This document shows, piece after piece, positions 15,000-23,502 of a stretch of 64,000 nt of DNA. Origin of the DNA: Pacificimonas aurantium (GTDB taxonomy: Bacteria > Pseudomonadota > Alphaproteobacteria > Sphingomonadales > Sphingomonadaceae); the NCBI RefSeq assembly GCF_020092905.1, contig NZ_JAGSGB010000001.1, forward strand, positions 1-64,000, read 5' to 3'. The notes under the pieces were generated by a model. It searched no databases. It was given only the letters and a program-made list of their open reading frames with translations, and was not told the DNA's origin. Made by a program: the position numbers and the translations under genes. Numbering within the stretch: position 1 is the stretch's first letter; each line of letters begins with the position of its first letter.

Positions 15000-15425
15000 T
15001 CAGCGCTTCGCCACGCCCAGGCGCGGAATCTCGATTTTCGGGCAACGGTCCATGACGACCGCCAGCCCCGCCTCTTCCGCCTTTGCCGCAGCGGCAGCGT
15101 TGACGACGCCCAGCTGCATCCAGACCGACTTCGCTCCGGCGGCAATGGCCGCTTCGACCGCTTCCTCTGCCGCTTCGGAATTGCGAAAGACGTCGACCAT
15201 GTCGATGGGGACGCCGATCTCTCCCAGCGTCGCCCAGACATGCTCGCCGTAAATCTGCTCCCCCGCGATGGTCGGGTTCACCGGAAAGACGCGGTAGCCC
15301 TGCTGCTGCAGGTACAGCATCACCTTGTTCGAATCCCGGTCCGGGCGGTCGGATGCGCCGATCATGGCGATCGTCTCGGTCCGTTCCAGCAGGCTCTTGA
15401 TCTCGGCGTCGGTCGTCAGCGGCAT
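15000..15425 (-). CDS. CoA-binding domain protein (YccU-like)
   Basis: A 141-residue single Rossmann domain: TIAMIGASDRPDRDSNKVML is the dinucleotide/CoA loop, followed by GYRVFPVNPTIAGEQIYGE and AAGAKSVWMQLGVVN. It resembles the CoA-binding domain of succinyl-CoA synthetase alpha but lacks the ligase domain. The function of stand-alone members is not settled. It lies 4 bp downstream of mrp on the same strand and probably shares its transcript. Confidence 0.85.
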   Translation of the reverse strand: MPLTTDAEIKSLLERTETIAMIGASDRPDRDSNKVMLYLQQQGYRVFPVNPTIAGEQIYGEHVWATLGEIGVPIDMVDVFRNSEAAEEAVEAAIAAGAKSVWMQLGVVNAAAAAKAEEAGLAVVMDRCPKIEIPRLGVAKR

Positions 15426-15429
15426 GGCG

Positions 15430-16497
15430 TCAGCTCTCCAATTCGGTCTTCAGGGCCAGCGCCGCCGCGCGCAGGGCGGCCCCGGCCTCATCGTCCGACA
15501 GGACGGCCGGGCGGCCGCTGTCGGAGGCGCGCCGCAGCTCCATGGTCAGAGGGACGGCGCCCAGGAAGGGAACGGACCGGGCACGCGAAGTTTCCTCCGC
15601 CCCGCCATGGCCGAAAATGTCGCTGCGCGTGCCGCATTCGGGACAGACGAAGGTCGACATATTCTCGATGACGCCCAGGATCGGCACGTTCACCTTGTCG
15701 AACATGGCGATCGCCTTTTCGGCGTCGATCAGCGCCAGGTCCTGCGGCGTCGAGACGATGACGGCGCCCGCGGGCTTAACTTTCTGCGCCAGGGTCAGCT
15801 GAATGTCACCCGTTCCCGGCGGCATGTCGATCAGCATGACCTCCAGCTCGCCCCAGTCGCCGTCGGCCAGCATCTGCATCATCGCGGCTGCCGCCATCGG
15901 GCCGCGCCAGATCATGGCCTTTCCGGGTTTGGTGAGATGCGCGATCGACAGCGTCTTCAGGCCGTGCGCCTCGACCGGTTCGATGCGCCCCTGCTCGCCG
16001 CTTGCCCTGCCGGGGCAGCCCAGCAGCGTCGGGATGGAGGGCCCGTAAATGTCGGCATCCAGCAGCCCGACCCGCAGCCCCTCCGCGGCGAGGGCGACGG
16101 CAAGGTTCGCGGCAACCGTCGACTTCCCGACCCCGCCCTTGCCCGATGCTACCGCGACGATCTTACCCAGATGGGCAAGGTCGGGCGCCGGCTGCTCGTG
16201 CGGCTGGCGCCGGGCGCCGCCTCCGGCGGCCGACTGGGTCGGAGCCTGCCCCGTCTGGCCGTGCGCGCCGCCCGCCGCTTCGGCGGTGGTGATCATGCGG
16301 GCGCCGGGTGCGGCCTGTTCGGCGGCGCGTTTCAGCGCGGCGGCGTCCTCGGCGCTCAGCCCCCCTATGTCGAGAACGAAGCCGCCCGTTCCGCTGCGCA
16401 CGACGATCCCGCTTGCACGGCCGGTCTCGACGATGCTTCCCCCTCCGGCCGGATCGGCAATGGAGGCGAGGGCGCGGCGAAGGTCTTCCTCGGTGAT
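15430..16497 (-). CDS. mrp: Mrp/NBP35-family P-loop ATPase, Fe-S carrier (ApbC)
   Basis: The ATPase has a deviant Walker A VASGKGGVGKSTVAANLAVA, LDADIYGPSIPTLLG, VMLIDMPPGTGDIQLTLAQK and the CPEC cluster-binding site within VCPECGTRSDIFG. It stores and transfers Fe-S clusters. An N-terminal DUF59/MIP18-like domain starts ITEEDLRRALASIADP. No ATG, GTG or TTG exists in frame at the right place; the best start is ATC at 16497, 8 bases after a strong AGGAG. The open frame extends to 16662 but would overlap hflK. From ATC the product is 355 residues, the family length. Confidence 0.88.
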   Translation of the reverse strand: MTEEDLRRALASIADPAGGGSIVETGRASGIVVRSGTGGFVLDIGGLSAEDAAALKRAAEQAAPGARMITTAEAAGGAHGQTGQAPTQSAAGGGARRQPHEQPAPDLAHLGKIVAVASGKGGVGKSTVAANLAVALAAEGLRVGLLDADIYGPSIPTLLGCPGRASGEQGRIEPVEAHGLKTLSIAHLTKPGKAMIWRGPMAAAAMMQMLADGDWGELEVMLIDMPPGTGDIQLTLAQKVKPAGAVIVSTPQDLALIDAEKAIAMFDKVNVPILGVIENMSTFVCPECGTRSDIFGHGGAEETSRARSVPFLGAVPLTMELRRASDSGRPAVLSDDEAGAALRAAALALKTELES

Positions 16498-16597
16498 GTT
16501 GCTTTCTCCTGCGGCAATTCGGGCCCGCCTATAGGAAAGCGGCGCCTGCGTTCGTATATGTTTTTCACGTTTTCGAGATGTTGAGCGGGGAGGCGCA

Positions 16598-17665
16598 ATG
16601 CCTTGGCAGAATAATGAGGGGGGGCCGTGGGGCTCCGGCGATGGCGGAGACAAGCCGCGCAACCCCTGGGGTCAGAAGCCGGAGGGGGGCAAGCAGAAGC
16701 CTTCGCGCGGCAGTACCGACTTCGATGATTTCATTCGCCGCAGCCAGGAGCGGCTACGCTCCGGCATGGGCGGCGGCAATGGCGGCGGGGGCGGCGGACG
16801 CCGCGGCCCGGCTCTTTCCGGCCGCTCGCTTCCCTGGACGTGGATCATCGTCGCGATCATCGTCATCTGGGTTGTGGCGACCTCCATCTACCGGGTCGAG
16901 GCCGACGAGCAGGGCGTCGAGCAGATGTTCGGCCAATATTACAAGACCACGCAGCCCGGCACGCACATCAAGTGGCCGTCGCCCATCGTCACCGTGACGA
17001 AGCCGCGCGTCGAGCAGGTCAACGAGATCGAGATCGGCTCGCCAACCGCGTCCTCGCAGAACCTCATGCTCACCAGCGACCAGAACATTATCGACATTGC
17101 CTATACGGTGCGCTGGAAGATCGACGATCCTGAGAATTTCCTCTTCCAGTTCCGCGATCCCGAGCAGACCATCCGCGAGGTCGCCGAATCCGCGATGCGT
17201 TCGGTCGTCGCGTCGGTCGACCTCGACGCCGCCATCGGTCCGCAGCGCGAACAGGTGGCATCCGAAGTCGAACAGCGCACGCAGGCGATGCTCAACGAAT
17301 ATGGCACCGGCGTCGATGTCGTCGGCGTCGATATCCGGCAGGCGGACCCGCCGGCCGCGGTTGACGAAGCCTTTAAGGATGTTTCGGCAGCGCAACAGAA
17401 CGCCGAGCAATATATCAACCAGGCGCGGGCTTATAACCAGCAACTGATCGCGCAGGCCCGCGGTCAGGCTGCGGCGTTCGACGCCGTGTACCAGCAGTAC
17501 CGGCTTGCCCCCGAAGTGACCCGCAAACGGATGTATTTCGAAACCATGGAGCAGGTGCTGCGTCAGCAGGACAAGACCATTCTCGAGGCGGACGGCGTGG
17601 TGCCCTATCTCCCACTCGATCAGGTGAACCGCCAGCGCGCCCAGCAGCAGGGAGGCAACCAGTGA
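16598..17665 (+). CDS. hflK: FtsH protease modulator HflK
   Basis: A 355-residue SPFH/band-7 membrane protein. A glycine-rich N-terminus (about residues 1-72) precedes one membrane segment (PWTWIIVAIIVIWVVATSIY, about 79-96), then the SPFH domain (EQMFGQYYKTTQPGTHIKWP) and a coiled-coil (QQNAEQYINQARAYNQQLIA). With HflC it encloses the FtsH protease and tunes its degradation of membrane proteins. ATG follows GGGGAGG. Its last four bases overlap the hflC start, and it is divergent from mrp. Confidence 0.95.
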   Translation: MPWQNNEGGPWGSGDGGDKPRNPWGQKPEGGKQKPSRGSTDFDDFIRRSQERLRSGMGGGNGGGGGGRRGPALSGRSLPWTWIIVAIIVIWVVATSIYRVEADEQGVEQMFGQYYKTTQPGTHIKWPSPIVTVTKPRVEQVNEIEIGSPTASSQNLMLTSDQNIIDIAYTVRWKIDDPENFLFQFRDPEQTIREVAESAMRSVVASVDLDAAIGPQREQVASEVEQRTQAMLNEYGTGVDVVGVDIRQADPPAAVDEAFKDVSAAQQNAEQYINQARAYNQQLIAQARGQAAAFDAVYQQYRLAPEVTRKRMYFETMEQVLRQQDKTILEADGVVPYLPLDQVNRQRAQQQGGNQ

Positions 17666-18501
17666 GCCTCAAGAACCCCATTCTCCTCCTCGCGATCCTG
17701 TTCGCCCTTCTGGTCGTCGCGGCAACCTCGGCCTTCACGGTGTCGGAGACGCAGCAGGCCATCGTTCTCCGGCTGGGTGAGCCGAACCGGATCATCAACG
17801 CCTACGATGCCGATGAACCCTTCGGGCGGACGAGTGCCGGCGTGCACTTGAAGATCCCATTCCTTGAGGAGGTGGTTTATATCGACAAGCGGGTCCTCGA
17901 CCTCGACATGGAGCAGCAGACGGTTCTCTCGACCGACCAGCTTCGCGTGGTCGTCGACGCTTTTGCTCGTTTCCGCATCACGGAACCGCTGCGCATGTAC
18001 CAGTCGGTCGGAACAGAGGAACGTGCCGCCGATCAGCTCTCGCAGATTCTCACGTCGCGCCTGCGTAACGAGCTCGGGCGGCAGAATTTTGCGGCCCTGC
18101 TCTCGCCCGAACGCGGTGACCTGATGAATACCATTCAGGAAGCCGTCAATCGTGCGGCGCAGCGATATGGCGCCGAACTGATCGACGTGCGCATCAAGCG
18201 AGCGGATCTTCCGACGGGACAGCCGCTGGAATCGGCGTTCGAGCGCATGCGCACCGCGCGTGAGCAGGAGGCTCGCCGCATCCGCGCCGAGGGCGATCGT
18301 CAGGCACGGGTCATCCGCGCCGAAGCGGACGCCGAGGCGGCGCGGATCTATGCCGAAAGCTTCGGTCAGGATGAGGGCTTCTACGAATTCTACCGCGCTA
18401 TGGAGGCGTACCGGACCGCGTTCCAGGACGGCGGCGCCAATGTCGTGCTCTCACCCGAAAACGAGTTCCTTGAGCAGTTTCAGGGGAATGTCGGGCAGTA
18501 G
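17662..18501 (+). CDS. hflC: FtsH protease modulator HflC
   Basis: A 279-residue SPFH protein starting at GTG 17662 inside the hflK stop. An N-terminal signal anchor (NPILLLAILFALLVVAATSA) is followed by the band-7 domain (FTVSETQQAIVLRLGEPNRI) and a charged coiled coil (REQEARRIRAEGDRQARVIR). Partner of HflK. The operon continues with DUF2065 and degP, all membrane or envelope quality-control genes. Confidence 0.94.
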   Translation: MSLKNPILLLAILFALLVVAATSAFTVSETQQAIVLRLGEPNRIINAYDADEPFGRTSAGVHLKIPFLEEVVYIDKRVLDLDMEQQTVLSTDQLRVVVDAFARFRITEPLRMYQSVGTEERAADQLSQILTSRLRNELGRQNFAALLSPERGDLMNTIQEAVNRAAQRYGAELIDVRIKRADLPTGQPLESAFERMRTAREQEARRIRAEGDRQARVIRAEADAEAARIYAESFGQDEGFYEFYRAMEAYRTAFQDGGANVVLSPENEFLEQFQGNVGQ

Positions 18502-18513
18502 CCCGTACCTCCC

Positions 18514-18702
18514 ATGAACCTGGTCGTTGCCATCGGTCTGGCTCTCGCCCTGGAAGGTGCCGCTTACGCGCTCTTCCCGGACGCGATGCGCCGCGCGGCA
18601 ACGGCTCTGTTCTCTATGGGAGAGCGAGAGGTCAGGATCGCCGGCGCCGTCGCATTCGGCATTGGCGCCGCGATCACGCTTGCGGCGCTTGCGTCCGCAT
18701 GA
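18514..18702 (+). CDS. DUF2065 small membrane protein
   Basis: 62 residues with two hydrophobic helices (LVVAIGLALALEGAAYALF and VAFGIGAAITLAALA) joined by a short basic/acidic loop (PDAMRRAATALFSMGEREVR). This YjeT-like family regularly follows hflC; its function is unknown. It starts 12 bp after the hflC stop. Confidence 0.8.
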   Translation: MNLVVAIGLALALEGAAYALFPDAMRRAATALFSMGEREVRIAGAVAFGIGAAITLAALASA

Positions 18703-18764
18703 CAGCTTCTCGCCGTCTTCCATGCGCATGAGAATTATCGAGTAGCGAAGGACTGAACGACCTT

Positions 18765-20339
18765 ATGACGAACGCCAGAAAAGCGCTCTCCTATGCGACC
18801 GCCGGTATCCTGTTCGGCGGCGCGGCCACCTTTGCCTTGCAGGTGCCGGGCGTGGCGCAGGAAGAGGCTCCGCAGAATACCGAACAGGCCGTCACCCAGG
18901 CGATGCCGCCTTCCGGTGCGCCGATGAGCTTCGCCGATCTGGCAGAACGCCTGCAGCCTGCCGTCGTCAACATCTCCACCAGCCAGCAGGTCGAGATTCA
19001 GCGCATGCCCTTCGGCCGGGGCAGTCCGCTCGACGAGCTCTTCCGCCGGTTCCGCGGCGACCCGCCCACCCAGGACGATGACGGCGGCGACGAGCCGGAA
19101 ACGCGGGAGGCCACGTCGCTCGGCTCAGGCTTCGTCATCTCGCCCGACGGCTATATCGTGACGAACAACCATGTCGTCACGAACCAGAACGGCACCGATC
19201 CGGTCGACAGCGTTACGGTCACGCTGACCGACGAGCGCGAATATGAAGCGGAGATCATCGGCCGCGATCCGCTGACCGACCTGGCTCTTCTGAAGGTTCA
19301 GGCCGAGGGCCTGCCCTATGTCCGCTTCGGCAACTCCGAGAGTGTCCGTGTCGGCGACTGGGTCGTCGCCATTGGCAACCCCTTCGGCCTTGGCGGCTCG
19401 GTCACGGCGGGCATCGTTTCCGCACTTCACCGCAACATCAGCCCGAACCCCTATGACCGCTACATCCAGACCGATGCCAGCATCAATCGCGGCAATTCCG
19501 GCGGTCCGATGTTCGACCTTCAGGGGAATGTGATCGGCATCAACACCGCGATCTTCTCTCCGACCGGCGGAAATGTGGGCATTGGCTTTGCGGTACCTGC
19601 CAGCCAGGCGAAACCGGTTATCGAACAGCTTCGTACAATCGGCAGGGTGCGCCGCGGCTATCTCGGCGTCTCCATCCAGAATGTCGACGATGCCCTGGCG
19701 GCAAGCTTCGGCCTCGATGAAGATGTCGGCGAGATCGTCGCCAATGTCGAACCGGGCGGCCCTGCCGACGAAGCCGGCATTCAGCGCGGCGATATCATCC
19801 TCTCCGTCGACGGGCAGGCGGTGACCGACGACAACAACCTTTCGACCATCGTTGCGGGCAGCGGCATCGGCCGCACCGTTCCGGTCGAACTTCTCCGGAA
19901 CGGCGAGCGGGTCCGGCTGAACGCAACGCTTGCCGAACGGCCTACTCAGGAAGAGCTGGCCGCCGCGGCTCGCGGTGAAAGCCGGGACCTCAACAACCGC
20001 TCGGACGACGACAACGAAGCGCGGGCGCCGACACTCGGCATCACGCTGACCGAGCTGACCCCGCAGATTCGCCGCCAGCTTCGCCTTGATGACGATATCC
20101 AGGGCGTTGTCGTCGCGGAGGCGTCTGCAAACAGCGATGCGGCGAGCAAGGGCATCGGCCGCGGCTCCGTCATCGTCGAAATCAACCGCCAGGCGACCCG
20201 GACCCCGGCGGAGGCCGCAGCCATCGTCGAACGGGCTCGGGAAGCCGGCCGCGATGCCGTCGCGCTCTACGTGAAGCGCCCGACCGACGCGCAGCCGGTC
20301 TATATCGGCGTGGAAATGTCGGCCCCCGAAGAGGACTGA
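18765..20339 (+). CDS. degP: Do-family periplasmic serine protease (DegP/HtrA)
   Basis: A 524-residue HtrA protease: signal region at residues 1-32, then the trypsin-like domain with H136 (TNNHVV), D172 (DPLTDLALLKV) and S245 (NRGNSGGPMFD), and two PDZ domains (about 290-385 and 430-515; RRGYLGVSIQNV, GVVVAEASANSDAASKGIGR). It degrades or refolds misfolded envelope proteins. An acidic low-complexity loop (PPTQDDDGGDEPETRE) replaces the long DegP loop. Last gene of the hflKC group; a terminator-like hairpin follows. Confidence 0.94.
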   Translation: MTNARKALSYATAGILFGGAATFALQVPGVAQEEAPQNTEQAVTQAMPPSGAPMSFADLAERLQPAVVNISTSQQVEIQRMPFGRGSPLDELFRRFRGDPPTQDDDGGDEPETREATSLGSGFVISPDGYIVTNNHVVTNQNGTDPVDSVTVTLTDEREYEAEIIGRDPLTDLALLKVQAEGLPYVRFGNSESVRVGDWVVAIGNPFGLGGSVTAGIVSALHRNISPNPYDRYIQTDASINRGNSGGPMFDLQGNVIGINTAIFSPTGGNVGIGFAVPASQAKPVIEQLRTIGRVRRGYLGVSIQNVDDALAASFGLDEDVGEIVANVEPGGPADEAGIQRGDIILSVDGQAVTDDNNLSTIVAGSGIGRTVPVELLRNGERVRLNATLAERPTQEELAAAARGESRDLNNRSDDDNEARAPTLGITLTELTPQIRRQLRLDDDIQGVVVAEASANSDAASKGIGRGSVIVEINRQATRTPAEAAAIVERAREAGRDAVALYVKRPTDAQPVYIGVEMSAPEED

Positions 20340-20362
20340 GTCCCGAAGAACCGACGTAGTTG

Positions 20363-20394
20363 AGGGCCGCCCCGTCGATCGACAGGGTGGCCCT
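20363..20394 (+). terminator. Terminator-like hairpin after degP
   Basis: AGGGCCGCCC pairs with GGGTGGCCCT (10 bp with one G-U) around a 12-base loop, 24 bp after the stop. It lacks a U-run. It lies between convergent genes and could serve both. Confidence 0.5.
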
Positions 20395-20421
20395 TCGCGT
20401 ATCTGCACCCCCCGAGAACGG

Positions 20422-22674
20422 TCAGAACCCCATGAACGGCATTGAGCGGAGACGGGTGCCGGAGGCCCGGAAGACGGCATTCGCCACAGCCGGGGCGATG
20501 GGGGGCACGCCCGGCTCGCCGACACCGCCCGGGGCCTCTTCCGAATCGACGATGTGCACATCGATTTCGGGCGCGTCATAGAGCGAGACGAGGCGGTAGA
20601 GGTCGAAATTCTGCTGCTCTGTCTCGCCGGCGGCAAAGCTGATATCGCCGTAAAGCGCCGCGGACAGACCGAAGATGATGCCGCCCTCCATCTGCGCTTT
20701 GACGATGTCGGGGTTCACGACCTGACCGCAGTCGACCACGCAGGTGACGCGCCGGACCTCGAACTGGCCGCCGCCGATCATCTCCACTTCCGCCACCTGG
20801 GCCACATGGGTCCCGAAACTGCGGCAATATGCGAGGCCGCGCCCCACCCCCTCGTCCGCGGCTCCTAGAAGCGTGCCCTGCGCTGCGGCGAGCATGATGA
20901 CCTTGGCCGCGCGGCTGTCGGCATCGAGATGCCGCAAGCGGAATTCGAGCGGATCGACCCCGGCCTGCGCCGCCAGTTCGTCGATGAAGCTCTCGGTGAG
21001 AAAGGGGGCGTAGCTATATTCGACGGATCGCCAATAGCCGAGCTCTACCGGCGTCTCGACATCGGCATGCCTGACCCGGAGCGCGGGGATGTCGTAGGGA
21101 AGCTCGCTGAGACCGGCGACCATCGAGGCACTATCACCGCCCGCTCCCGCCATACCGCTCAGGATGCCGGGCGCCATGCGGGCGGCCATGCTTGCCCCGA
21201 GATTCGGCGCGGCCAGCTTGATGTCCATGGCCTTGAGGCGCTTGTCGGGCCCCACTGCGCCGCGCAGTCTGGCGCGTACCGGGGGACGAAATTTGTCGTG
21301 CACCATATCCTGTTCACGGTGCCAGATCAGCTGCACCGGCCGGCCCACCTCCCGCGCTATCGACGCCGCCTGCACAACGGCATCCACCTCCGCCTTGCGG
21401 CCGAAGCCGCCGCCCAGCATGGTGGGGTACACGCGCACCCGGCGCATCGGCATGTCGAGCGCGTCGGCCGCCTTCCACGCCGTCAGCGTCTGCGACTGAG
21501 TCGGCGCCCAGACTTCGGCTCGGTCGCCATCTATGCGCACGGTTGCCGTCATCGGCTCTAGGCAGGCATGGGCAAGGAAGGGCGCGCCATAGTCTGCGGA
21601 CAGCCCCCCGCCGACGGCCGTCTCGACGTCGCCGCGGTCGGTAAAGGCGGTGCCGGCATCGGGATCCTCCAACGCATCTGCAAGTGCCGCATCGATCTCC
21701 TCGCTGTTGGCGAGCGACCCGCTGTCATATTCGATGTCGACAGCGTCGAGCGCCTGGCGCGCCTGCCACCAGGTCTCCGCGACGACCGCATACCAGCCCT
21801 CGCCAGGCACGATGTCTAGGACACCGGGCATTTCGCGGGCTGCGGCAGGACCGAAGCGGCGGCGCGCGCCCGCCCCGATCGGCGCGCCTCTCACGGCGGC
21901 GTAGACCATCCCGGGAAGGCGGACATCGGCACCGAACTGCGCGCTGCCGTTCACCTTCGACGGAATGTCGAGGCGCGGCACCGCCTTCCCGAGAAGCCCC
22001 GGACCGTCGCGAAGCCTCGGCTCCTCCGGCAGGTCGTTTGGATCCACCGCATCCAGAAGGTCGGCAAAGGCGATACGCGTCCCGTCCTTTGCTGCTACGA
22101 AGCCATTGTCCGTATCGAGACTGTCCGGACTGACGCCGAGGCGGCGGCCCGCGGCGCGCAGCAGCATTTCCCGGGCCGCCGCTCCGGCGACGCGCAGCGG
22201 CTGCCAGAAGGCCATGACGGAGGTCGACCCGCCGGTTGCCTGCAGCTCGAACCGCTCGACAACGGTCACCGCCGCCCAGCGGGCGATCCCGCCCAGCAGG
22301 GAGGGCATGCCCTCGCCGACATTTTCGACGAAGGCGCGGTTCGCATATTCCGGGGCGAGCGTTGCCGGCTCCACCCCGATGCGCTGCCAGTCCGCGCCCA
22401 GCTCATGCGCCAAGAGCTGCGGCAGAGCGGTATAAACGCCCTGCCCCATTTCGGCCTGCGGGACGGCGACGGTGATGCTGCCGTCAGGCGCGAATTTCAA
22501 AAAGGCGTTGATCGCCGTCTCGTCATCGCGAACCGGGATCGGGATCGACCGCTCGCGCGGCCACACCGCATAGCCGATGGCAAGCCCGGCCGCCCCGCCC
22601 ATGCCAATGAGAAGATTACGGCGGGTAAGACCCCGCCGGGGCGGCTTTTCGCTCTTGATAGGTCCTGCGTCCAC
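20422..22674 (-). CDS. Molybdopterin-binding large subunit, isoquinoline 1-oxidoreductase / xanthine dehydrogenase family
   Basis: 750 residues starting at GTG 22674. The N-terminus is a twin-arginine signal (GLTRRNLLIGMGGAAGLAIG), so it is exported folded. Family landmarks are PQAEMGQGVYTALPQLLAHE, SKVNGSAQFGADVRLPGMVY, TMLGGGFGRKAEVDAVVQAA, EGGIIFGLSAALYGDI and the closing EEAPGGVGEPGVPPIAPAVA with the catalytic glutamate region GVGEPG. It hydroxylates aldehydes or N-heterocycles with molybdenum cofactor in the periplasm. The usual small [2Fe-2S] subunit gene is not adjacent, so the partner must be elsewhere. The substrate cannot be read from sequence. Confidence 0.88.
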   Translation of the reverse strand: MDAGPIKSEKPPRRGLTRRNLLIGMGGAAGLAIGYAVWPRERSIPIPVRDDETAINAFLKFAPDGSITVAVPQAEMGQGVYTALPQLLAHELGADWQRIGVEPATLAPEYANRAFVENVGEGMPSLLGGIARWAAVTVVERFELQATGGSTSVMAFWQPLRVAGAAAREMLLRAAGRRLGVSPDSLDTDNGFVAAKDGTRIAFADLLDAVDPNDLPEEPRLRDGPGLLGKAVPRLDIPSKVNGSAQFGADVRLPGMVYAAVRGAPIGAGARRRFGPAAAREMPGVLDIVPGEGWYAVVAETWWQARQALDAVDIEYDSGSLANSEEIDAALADALEDPDAGTAFTDRGDVETAVGGGLSADYGAPFLAHACLEPMTATVRIDGDRAEVWAPTQSQTLTAWKAADALDMPMRRVRVYPTMLGGGFGRKAEVDAVVQAASIAREVGRPVQLIWHREQDMVHDKFRPPVRARLRGAVGPDKRLKAMDIKLAAPNLGASMAARMAPGILSGMAGAGGDSASMVAGLSELPYDIPALRVRHADVETPVELGYWRSVEYSYAPFLTESFIDELAAQAGVDPLEFRLRHLDADSRAAKVIMLAAAQGTLLGAADEGVGRGLAYCRSFGTHVAQVAEVEMIGGGQFEVRRVTCVVDCGQVVNPDIVKAQMEGGIIFGLSAALYGDISFAAGETEQQNFDLYRLVSLYDAPEIDVHIVDSEEAPGGVGEPGVPPIAPAVANAVFRASGTRLRSMPFMGF

Positions 22675-22723
22675 GGTCCGCAGACCTATCCCCAGCGCCC
22701 CGCCTTCGGAAGAGCCTTCCGCG

Positions 22724-23314
22724 CTAGCCGACCATCTTCTTCGGCCGCGAGAAGACGCGCGTCACCTCCGGGCGGAAACTTTCCAGCTCGTCGCAGTCGA
22801 ACTCGTCGTCGAACGCCGGCGCGTCCCACTCATCGACGAGCTTGCAGGCGAACTCATACCAATCCTCGTCCTTGAACTGGTCGCGCATGTCGGTGGGGAG
22901 ACCCATGTGGTTGTAGTAGTATTTCCCCTGGAAATGCTGGTGCCACTTGATCGTGTGATAGACATAGTCGTCGACATAGGGGCGAAGGATTTCCGCCGCG
23001 ATCGCGCCGTGATTGGGGATCGACATCGCCTTCCCCAGGTCATGGCAGAGCGCCGCTACCACCTCCTGATCGCTGGCGCCGGCGCGGCGCGCCAGCGTTC
23101 CGCACATCAGCGAGTGGGTCAGCTGGTCCGCGCGAAAGCCGACCTGCATGTCCCCGAGCCGCGCAAGCTGCTCCATGATGACGTCGGGCTGGCGCTCCTG
23201 CTGGTGCTTCGCATGTTCCGACCCGATGATCTTCCAATCGTCTTCGGTCCCCTCGAACATCGACCGGAATTCCGCGCGCGGCGCGGTGTCATTTGCGGCA
23301 GGCTGCGTGGCCAT
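22724..23314 (-). CDS. HD-domain protein, possible PhnZ/MIOX-like oxygenase
   Basis: 196 residues from ATG 23314 (ribosome site GGGAGAG). Metal ligands are visible as H in QLTHSLMCG, HD in VVAALCHDLGKAMS, H in IPNHGAIAAEIL and H in YHTIKWHQHF, the H..HD..H..H pattern shared by HD phosphohydrolases and the mixed-valent di-iron oxygenases PhnZ and MIOX. The ILRPYVDDYVYHTIKWH stretch is closer to the oxygenase type. Cytoplasmic, substrate unknown. The upstream region has a tandem 10-bp repeat that may bind a regulator. Confidence 0.7.
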   Translation of the reverse strand: MATQPAANDTAPRAEFRSMFEGTEDDWKIIGSEHAKHQQERQPDVIMEQLARLGDMQVGFRADQLTHSLMCGTLARRAGASDQEVVAALCHDLGKAMSIPNHGAIAAEILRPYVDDYVYHTIKWHQHFQGKYYYNHMGLPTDMRDQFKDEDWYEFACKLVDEWDAPAFDDEFDCDELESFRPEVTRVFSRPKKMVG

Positions 23315-23379
23315 GGACTCTCTCCCAAGAAGCGTATTTGGCCGCCATCGTAACATATCCGTACGGCACTGGCGAAACT

Positions 23380-23399
23380 GTAGGTCACAGTAGGTCACA
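23380..23399. repeat. Tandem 10-bp repeat GTAGGTCACA x2 upstream of the HD gene
   Basis: Two perfect head-to-tail copies, one helical turn apart, 66 bp before the HD-protein ATG. Such spacing suits cooperative binding of a regulator on one DNA face. No other copy was noticed nearby. Confidence 0.55.
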
Positions 23400-23400
23400 C

Positions 23401-23435
23401 CTCAGCGCGCGTGCGCCCGCATATGTGCGCGCGAG
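23401..23435. other. Imperfect inverted repeat with alternating GC tract
   Basis: CTC(A)GCGCGC at 23401-23410 pairs with GCGCGCGAG at 23427-23435. The segment is largely alternating purine-pyrimidine. It lies between the yhhQ stop and the HD promoter and may be a weak terminator; no strong U-run follows on the minus strand. Confidence 0.3.
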
Positions 23436-23502
23436 CCTGGTTTTTCCTACGCCGCAAGGGTCGCAAGGAAACTCCTACATTGCGAGCGCTAATTCCGGCG
23501 CA

